Assembly (NCBI GenBank): GCA_035568175.1
Contig: DATMON010000004.1
Span: 372,001-436,000, forward strand
Origin: AV40 sp035568175
Lineage (GTDB): Bacteria > Verrucomicrobiota > Verrucomicrobiia > Chthoniobacterales > UBA10450
Length of the DNA: 64,000 bases
Direction: 5' to 3'
Positions 60,007 to 64,000 of the stretch are shown here, piece by piece (the stretch's first letter is position 1; each line of letters opens with the position of its first letter). Position numbers and translations under genes: made by a program. The notes below the pieces were generated by a model. That model was given only the letters and a program-made list of their open reading frames with translations. It was not told the origin of the DNA and searched no databases.

Positions 60007-60013
60007 AGGAGGT
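60007..60013 (+). promoter_or_regulatory. Strong Shine-Dalgarno site of the DUF4383 gene
   Basis: AGGAGGT lies 7 bases upstream of the ATG at 60021. It is the most canonical ribosome-binding site I saw in the window, where most starts have weak or no visible SD. High translation is suggested. Confidence 0.7.
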
Positions 60014-60020
60014 CCTCACT

Positions 60021-60389
60021 ATGGCTAAAACACTCGGAATGCTTTTTGGTCTTGTCTTTTTGGCGATTGGAATCCTCGGGTTCGTTCCCGGCGTAACCAA
60101 AGATGAAATGCTGCTTGGCATCTTCATGGTCAATACCGTGCACAGCATCGTGCATATCGCCTCGGGCGCAGTCTTCCTGGTCGCTTCAATGTCAGGGGCG
60201 GGGGCCGCCCGCTTGTGGTTTCAAATCTTCGGTTTGGTCTACGCCGTCGTCGCCGTCATGGGATTCGTCGTCGGTAATGGAATGATCTTCAATCTCATCT
60301 CTAACAATACCGCCGATACCTGGCTCCATGTCGGGCTCGCCGCCGTAATGCTATTGATTGGTTTCGGTACGCCAAAACAGACCGCTTAA
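60021..60389 (+). CDS. DUF4383 small membrane protein
   Basis: The 122-residue protein has four membrane helices and the DUF4383 pattern: LGMLFGLVFLAIGILGFVPGV, GIFMVNTVHSIVHIASGAVFLVAS, ARLWFQIFGLVYAVVAVMGFVVG and ADTWLHVGLAAVMLLIGF. The paired His residues in the VNTVHSIVHI helix are a family trait. It has a near-perfect Shine-Dalgarno site and a factor-independent terminator, so it is a single-gene, probably well-expressed unit. The function is unknown; relatives are often stress-induced. Confidence 0.9.
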   Translation: MAKTLGMLFGLVFLAIGILGFVPGVTKDEMLLGIFMVNTVHSIVHIASGAVFLVASMSGAGAARLWFQIFGLVYAVVAVMGFVVGNGMIFNLISNNTADTWLHVGLAAVMLLIGFGTPKQTA

Positions 60390-60410
60390 CTGTTCCGCCA
60401 GTCAGGTTGC

Positions 60411-60453
60411 GCTGTTGCGAGGTTGAATCGGTTCGCAACAGCTCCATTCTTAT
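60411..60453 (+). terminator. Factor-independent terminator after the DUF4383 gene
   Basis: Perfect 10-base arms GCTGTTGCGA (60411-60420) and TCGCAACAGC (60433-60442) enclose a 12-base loop and are followed by the T-rich TCCATTCTTATT. It lies between the DUF4383 stop and the trmB GTG start. Confidence 0.75.
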
Positions 60454-60456
60454 TCC

Positions 60457-61038
60457 GTGATCGAACTGATCCCGGAGACATACGTCGCGCCGCTCGACTT
60501 GCTCGCGATCTTTGGACGCGTCGCGCCATTACAGGTCGACCTTGGCTGCGGTAATGGCTCGTTCTTGTCCGAACTGGCGCAACGTCATCCGGATAAGAAT
60601 TTTCTCGGCATCGAGCGACTGGTTGGACGCGTAGCTAAGGCGTGTCAGAAAGCAGGCGCACTCGGAAACGTCCGCATATTGAATGTCGAAAACTCTTACG
60701 CCGTCGGTTACTTGCTTCCCGAAGGATCGGTCGAAACATTTTATTTATTGTTTCCCGATCCCTGGCCAAAACGCCGGCATCATCGCCGCCGAATCGTTAA
60801 ACCAGATTTTCTCGATGCCATTCACCATGCGCTTGAGGACGATGGTTCTCTCCGCATCGCAACCGATCAACTGGATTATTTCGATCTAATCCAACGTGTT
60901 AGCGAAGATCATTCCGGCTTCGCGATTGCCGATGGCGGAGATGTCGATCTTCCATCGACGAAGTTCGAGCGAAGATTCATCGCGCTCGGCGCGCCCATTT
61001 ATCAGTTGGCGCTGCGAAAAATCTCACCGGTCAAGTAA
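60457..61038 (+). CDS. trmB: tRNA (guanine-N7)-methyltransferase
   Basis: The 193-residue SAM enzyme makes m7G46 in tRNA. Motif I is VDLGCGNGSFLSELAQRHPDKNFLGIE; the family-specific FPDPWPKRRHHRRRIVKPDFL and IATDQLDYFD follow. The start is a GTG at 60457; no nearby ATG in frame fits. Its C terminus (SPVK) overlaps the convergent comEC end by 37 bases. The late codons carry a TGTCGATCTT copy at 60942-60951. Confidence 0.95.
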   Translation: MIELIPETYVAPLDLLAIFGRVAPLQVDLGCGNGSFLSELAQRHPDKNFLGIERLVGRVAKACQKAGALGNVRILNVENSYAVGYLLPEGSVETFYLLFPDPWPKRRHHRRRIVKPDFLDAIHHALEDDGSLRIATDQLDYFDLIQRVSEDHSGFAIADGGDVDLPSTKFERRFIALGAPIYQLALRKISPVK

Positions 61039-63287
61039 GCTCGCGCTTCCCATTTTTGTTGACCGAATTCCAATTCCACCGCGCCGGTTTCGTCCTGCCG
61101 AAACAGTTTGATCCCACGCGCCCGGACCCGCTCGGCCCATTCATCTGAAATTCGTTCTTGTTCGGGAAAATCGCGCGAGGTTGCCACGATTAATCGCGGT
61201 TGCACGGCGTCGAGAAAATTGTCCGAGCCGGAACCACCCGAATGGTGCTGTCCTTTGACCACAATATCGCTGCGCAAATCAACGCCCGACTCGACCAATG
61301 ATTTTTCCGTCGCGTCACCGCTATCGGACGTAAAAAGAATCTTCGCGTTTTTGATCGAGAGCTGAACGACCAAAGCTTGATCGTCGGCTGTAGTCCCAGT
61401 GAAATCCGTTTGCGGAAACAGAATGCGTCCGGTCACGTTGGACGTGATGTGAAAGTCCTCACCTGTTTTCGGATTGAGGAGGTTCAATCGATGAGTTGGA
61501 AGCATTCCGCGAAGCCGCCGATGAACGGTTGAACGGTCGGCCGCCGGATTGTCGATCAAAACTGCCGGAACCAAATCGCGCAAAAGATTCTCCGCGCCGC
61601 CAATGTGCAGCGAATCCCCGTGTGTCAATAAGAGTCCGCTGATTCGGTTAATTCCCGCCACGTGTAAATACGGCCGAAGGACGCGCTCGTAATCACGGCC
61701 GCTGCCGCAATCGAAAAGCCAATCGACACGTGAAGCACGAAGATGGACGGCCGCGCCGGCTCCGACGTCCAGCACGGTGATTTTCGCGTGCAATTTTTTC
61801 GGCCAACCAGGTTCCGCGACGTAACAATGACTTCCCGGAATTTGCGCAAACCATTGGACGAATGCGATCACCGCCGCGGCGAGCAACCAGTTTGCATTAT
61901 TGAAAATGAGCGAAACTCCCGCAGCAACCGGCGCCGCTGCCAGCGAAAGCAGCGCAATCGCTAAAATGAAAAATGCCATCGGCACCACGAGCAGATTCGC
62001 GAAGAGCGAGCTTGGCGTGATCAGATGAAAATACCAGAAAATCAGTGGCAAAGAACCGAGCCAGGCCGCCAGAGAAACCGAGCCGCCGCGGCAAATCCAT
62101 TCGTAGCCGACTCCAATCATGCGTCGGAGGCTGCTGACCAGCCGCCGCGGCAGGAACGGATCAGGCGCGCCAATTGGTCGAAGCCATCCAGAAAGCGGAT
62201 CGGCCAATAAAATGATTCCGCCCACGACCGCGAACGAAAGCTGAAATCCCGTGGAGAAGAGTTCGTTCGTGTTCCAGGAGAGAAGAAAAAATGCGGCCGC
62301 GGCCAGACTGTTCAGCGCGAAGACTTTTCGTTCGAAGAAAAAGCCACCGAGCAGAATCGAGCTCATCACCGCGGCGCGAATGCTGGAAACATGCAGGCCT
62401 GTCACCGCTGCATAAAAAAGTAACAACGGAACGATGAGTGCCGTCGCCCATTTCCGGGAAAGCCTTGCCATCATCGCCAGGATCCACAAAAGGCGCGCGA
62501 CGATTCCGACGTGCAACCCGGCAACCGCGAACAGATGAAGCGTTCCTGTTTGCTGAAACGGTTCCTCGATATCTTCCGGCGTTTGATGGCGCAACCCCAG
62601 AACCATGCCGCTCAGGAAATTTTGGACCTGCGGTGAATCGTCGAGTCCGCGACAAATCGCGCTCTGCATCCACGCACGCGATTTTTGCGCGGCTCGCAGA
62701 ACCGGGTTTCGCGCGCCGCGTTTCAGTAAAGCGCCGTCTTCCGGATAGCGAACAAAGAGACTTCGCCTCACGTCCTGACGCGCGAGATAGGAACGCATAT
62801 CGAACTCGCCCGGATTTCGAGGCGGCTCGATCGGCTCCGCTATTCCAAACATTTTCAGTTCGTCGCCAAATTCCGGATTGCCGTGCCAGCGCGCGAGCAA
62901 CGTTGCATGAGTCGGCCTCGTTTTACCTTCGAACTCGAGTGATTGAAGCTTGAACAGAAACGTCGCGAATCCGTTCGGCGCTACTTTTGGCTCCGACGTC
63001 ACGAATCCGACCGCGCTCACGACGCGCGGCCGATCGCTCAGATCAGCTGCGAGTTGCAGGCCCGGCGTGTCGCCGGTTCGAAAATTGTGGAGCAAAAAGA
63101 AACCGGCGCCGACGAGAAAATATGTCGACGTAAGGTTTGGCCAGCAAAAGGACGCAATTGCCAGCAGAGTGAGCGCGATCGTACTGAGCCACCATCGAGA
63201 CGCTCCGATTGGAAGAAAATCCGCAATGATAATTCCAAGCCCCGCCATCAACGCCAGCCCGACAAATGGTTGTCGCGGTGTATTCAT
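61002..63287 (-). CDS. comEC: ComEC/Rec2-type DNA internalisation channel
   Basis: The 761-residue protein has the ComEC layout: N-terminal helices and a soluble DUF4131 region (about 60-190), the Competence domain with many membrane helices (about 200-470; LSGMVLGLRHQTPEDIEEPFQQTGTLHLFAVAGLHVGIVARLLW). A C-terminal metallo-beta-lactamase domain follows (about 500-745; VLDVGAGAAVHLRA, LLLTHGDSLHIGGAENLL, LFTSDSGDATE, VVKGQHHSGG). ComEC carries transforming single-stranded DNA across the inner membrane. The metal motif reads H-G-D-S-L-H, with Leu where Asp of HxDxDH is usual, so nuclease activity may be weak. Confidence 0.93.
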   Translation of the reverse strand: MNTPRQPFVGLALMAGLGIIIADFLPIGASRWWLSTIALTLLAIASFCWPNLTSTYFLVGAGFFLLHNFRTGDTPGLQLAADLSDRPRVVSAVGFVTSEPKVAPNGFATFLFKLQSLEFEGKTRPTHATLLARWHGNPEFGDELKMFGIAEPIEPPRNPGEFDMRSYLARQDVRRSLFVRYPEDGALLKRGARNPVLRAAQKSRAWMQSAICRGLDDSPQVQNFLSGMVLGLRHQTPEDIEEPFQQTGTLHLFAVAGLHVGIVARLLWILAMMARLSRKWATALIVPLLLFYAAVTGLHVSSIRAAVMSSILLGGFFFERKVFALNSLAAAAFFLLSWNTNELFSTGFQLSFAVVGGIILLADPLSGWLRPIGAPDPFLPRRLVSSLRRMIGVGYEWICRGGSVSLAAWLGSLPLIFWYFHLITPSSLFANLLVVPMAFFILAIALLSLAAAPVAAGVSLIFNNANWLLAAAVIAFVQWFAQIPGSHCYVAEPGWPKKLHAKITVLDVGAGAAVHLRASRVDWLFDCGSGRDYERVLRPYLHVAGINRISGLLLTHGDSLHIGGAENLLRDLVPAVLIDNPAADRSTVHRRLRGMLPTHRLNLLNPKTGEDFHITSNVTGRILFPQTDFTGTTADDQALVVQLSIKNAKILFTSDSGDATEKSLVESGVDLRSDIVVKGQHHSGGSGSDNFLDAVQPRLIVATSRDFPEQERISDEWAERVRARGIKLFRQDETGAVELEFGQQKWEARAYLTGEIFRSAN

Positions 63288-63349
63288 CGCAAGGGGAGAA
63301 CTCGTCCGTTACGTAATACGGCGTCTGGCGGGCAAAGTTCCCTAGTCGT

Positions 63350-63406
63350 TGTAGCCACGCGCCTGTGGCGCGTCGGACTGGATGGCCCATTGGGGGCGTG
63401 GCTACA
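63350..63406. repeat. TGTAGC-type palindromic element between comEC and rarA
   Basis: The 57-bp element has perfect 11-bp terminal inverted repeats TGTAGCCACGC and GCGTGGCTACA and an internal palindrome (CGCGCCTGTGGCGCG). It occupies most of the divergent gap between comEC and rarA. Confidence 0.88.
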
Positions 63407-63446
63407 CGCAGATGCACAATTCGTCGGCTCGTCGTATTTTCTATTC

Positions 63447-64000
63447 GTGCAGGATTTGTTTACCGAGGAAGACCGCGATTCTGTTAAGGGCAACCCGCCT
63501 GAGGCGGGCGCGCCGCTGGCGACGCGAATGCGGCCGCGGTCGCTCGATGAATTTGTCGGCCAGGAACATATTCTTGCGCCTGGAAAATTGCTGCGCCGCG
63601 CGATTGAAGCCGATCGTTTGCCCTCGGTGATTTTATCGGGGCCGCCCGGAACCGGAAAAACCACACTCGCTCACATCATCGCCGACATGACGCGCGCCAA
63701 GTTTGTGCGTTTAAGCGGCGTAGAAAGCAACGTCGCGGAAATGCGTCGCGTGATCGCGGGCGCGACCAATCGCACTCGCAGTTCTGGACAAAAGACGATT
63801 TTGTTCATCGACGAGATACATCACTTCAACAAAGCGCAGCAGGACATTCTCCTGCCCGATGTCGAAAGCGGAAACCTGCGACTGATCGGCGCGACCACTT
63901 ACAATCCGTTTTTCTACGTCAACAGTCCGCTCGTCTCGCGGTCACAAGTTTTCCAACTCGAACCGTTGCGTGTCGAGGAACTGGAAGAACTGATTGATCG
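63447..64000 (+). CDS. rarA: Replication-associated recombination protein A (RarA/MgsA), 3' end outside window
   Basis: The frame opened by the GTG at 63447 runs off the right edge; 184 residues are visible. They match the AAA+ domain of RarA: TRMRPRSLDEFVGQEHIL, Walker A SGPPGTGKTT, Walker B ILFIDEIHHFNKAQQDILLPDVE, sensor 1 LIGATTYNPFFYVNSPLVSRSQVFQL. RarA acts at stalled replication forks and shares homology with clamp-loader subunits. The first 25 residues include GNPPEAGAP, encoded by an ACCCGCC...GGCGGGC hairpin, and are not conserved. Confidence 0.93.
   Translation, partial: MQDLFTEEDRDSVKGNPPEAGAPLATRMRPRSLDEFVGQEHILAPGKLLRRAIEADRLPSVILSGPPGTGKTTLAHIIADMTRAKFVRLSGVESNVAEMRRVIAGATNRTRSSGQKTILFIDEIHHFNKAQQDILLPDVESGNLRLIGATTYNPFFYVNSPLVSRSQVFQLEPLRVEELEELID

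Larger units (their letters stand above)
3821..60951. repeat. Dispersed 10-mer family AAGATCGACA / TGTCGATCTT (30 exact copies)
   Basis: Exact copies as AAGATCGACA start at 3821, 4004, 22005, 22867, 27365, 27767, 28544, 34926, 40451, 46582, 47092, 47371, 48992, 49100, 55576 and 59848. Copies as TGTCGATCTT start at 10530, 11354, 11598, 14533, 15835, 27526, 30995, 31522, 32672, 41600, 42689, 57332, 59904 and 60942. Near copies (9-mer TGTCGATCT or its complement) start at 9919, 15589, 27312, 36966, 39147 and 56373, and TGTCGATCAA recurs several times. The coordinates given span the outermost copies. The copies are spread evenly, fall on both strands and occur in coding and non-coding DNA. Confidence 0.85.

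Overview
The window reads as a chromosome segment of a soil-type Verrucomicrobiota bacterium. A Chthoniobacterales/Spartobacteria-like lineage is my inference. The best marker is a 51-residue basic protein at 33843-33998 that matches the Verrucomicrobia/Chlamydiae small basic protein family. A SWIB-domain protein, exported DUF6600, DUF4190 and GYF-Yip1 proteins, and a tmRNA tag that may begin EPK (as in chlamydial tags) agree with this. GC content is moderately high. Genes are densely packed, often with ATGA start-stop overlaps. No transposase, prophage, CRISPR array or rRNA gene was seen, and no gene-free stretch exceeds about 300 bases.

Layout. 0-5 kb: an exported protein cut by the left edge, a DUF4189 protein, tRNA-Arg(CCG), then rplS, rnhB and yraN, with rsmE and a DUF4190 protein convergent. 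5-9 kb: one minus-strand operon, STAS protein > RsbU-type phosphatase > grpE > dnaJ. 9-17.7 kb: a beta-CASP nuclease fused to an ATP-dependent DNA ligase, a DUF6600 lipoprotein, and aroA > cmk > plsC > small membrane protein. 17.8-25.5 kb: signalling proteins, SWIB, thioredoxin-like, polysaccharide deacetylase, dynamin-like GTPase and an RlpA-like barrel protein. 25.6-28.7 kb: methyltransferase > panC > nadB with 4-base overlaps. 29.6-33.8 kb: a lipid A/LPS block (LpxL-like acyltransferase fused to a GT9 heptosyltransferase, YbgC-like thioesterase, ArnT-like transferase). 34-45 kb: RNA modification, DNA repair, envelope genes (LPS-kinase-like, UPF0104 flippase-like, PAP2, outer-membrane barrel), nitrilase, MFS exporter and a CysJ-like reductase. 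45.6-58.2 kb: a surface-glycoconjugate region with three sulfotransferase domains, one fused to a GT4 glycosyltransferase, plus sensor kinases and a LuxR-type regulator. 58.3-64 kb: ssrA (tmRNA), msrA, DUF4383, trmB, comEC and the start of rarA.

Three dispersed DNA patterns cut across this gene content and are the most unusual part of the window. (1) The 10-mer AAGATCGACA/TGTCGATCTT occurs at least 30 times (about 0.1 expected), on both strands and in several reading frames, often in poorly conserved gene ends. It looks like a DNA-uptake-type signal, and a comEC homologue is present. (2) Three arrays of about four octamers followed by about four reverse-complement octamers, with a different octamer at each locus, lie just 5' of rplS, rnhB and an rRNA pseudouridine synthase gene. 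(3) A family of 54-65 bp palindromic elements, mostly ending TGTAGC...GCTACA, is found between genes and also in frame inside genes, including at the seam of the nuclease-ligase fusion.
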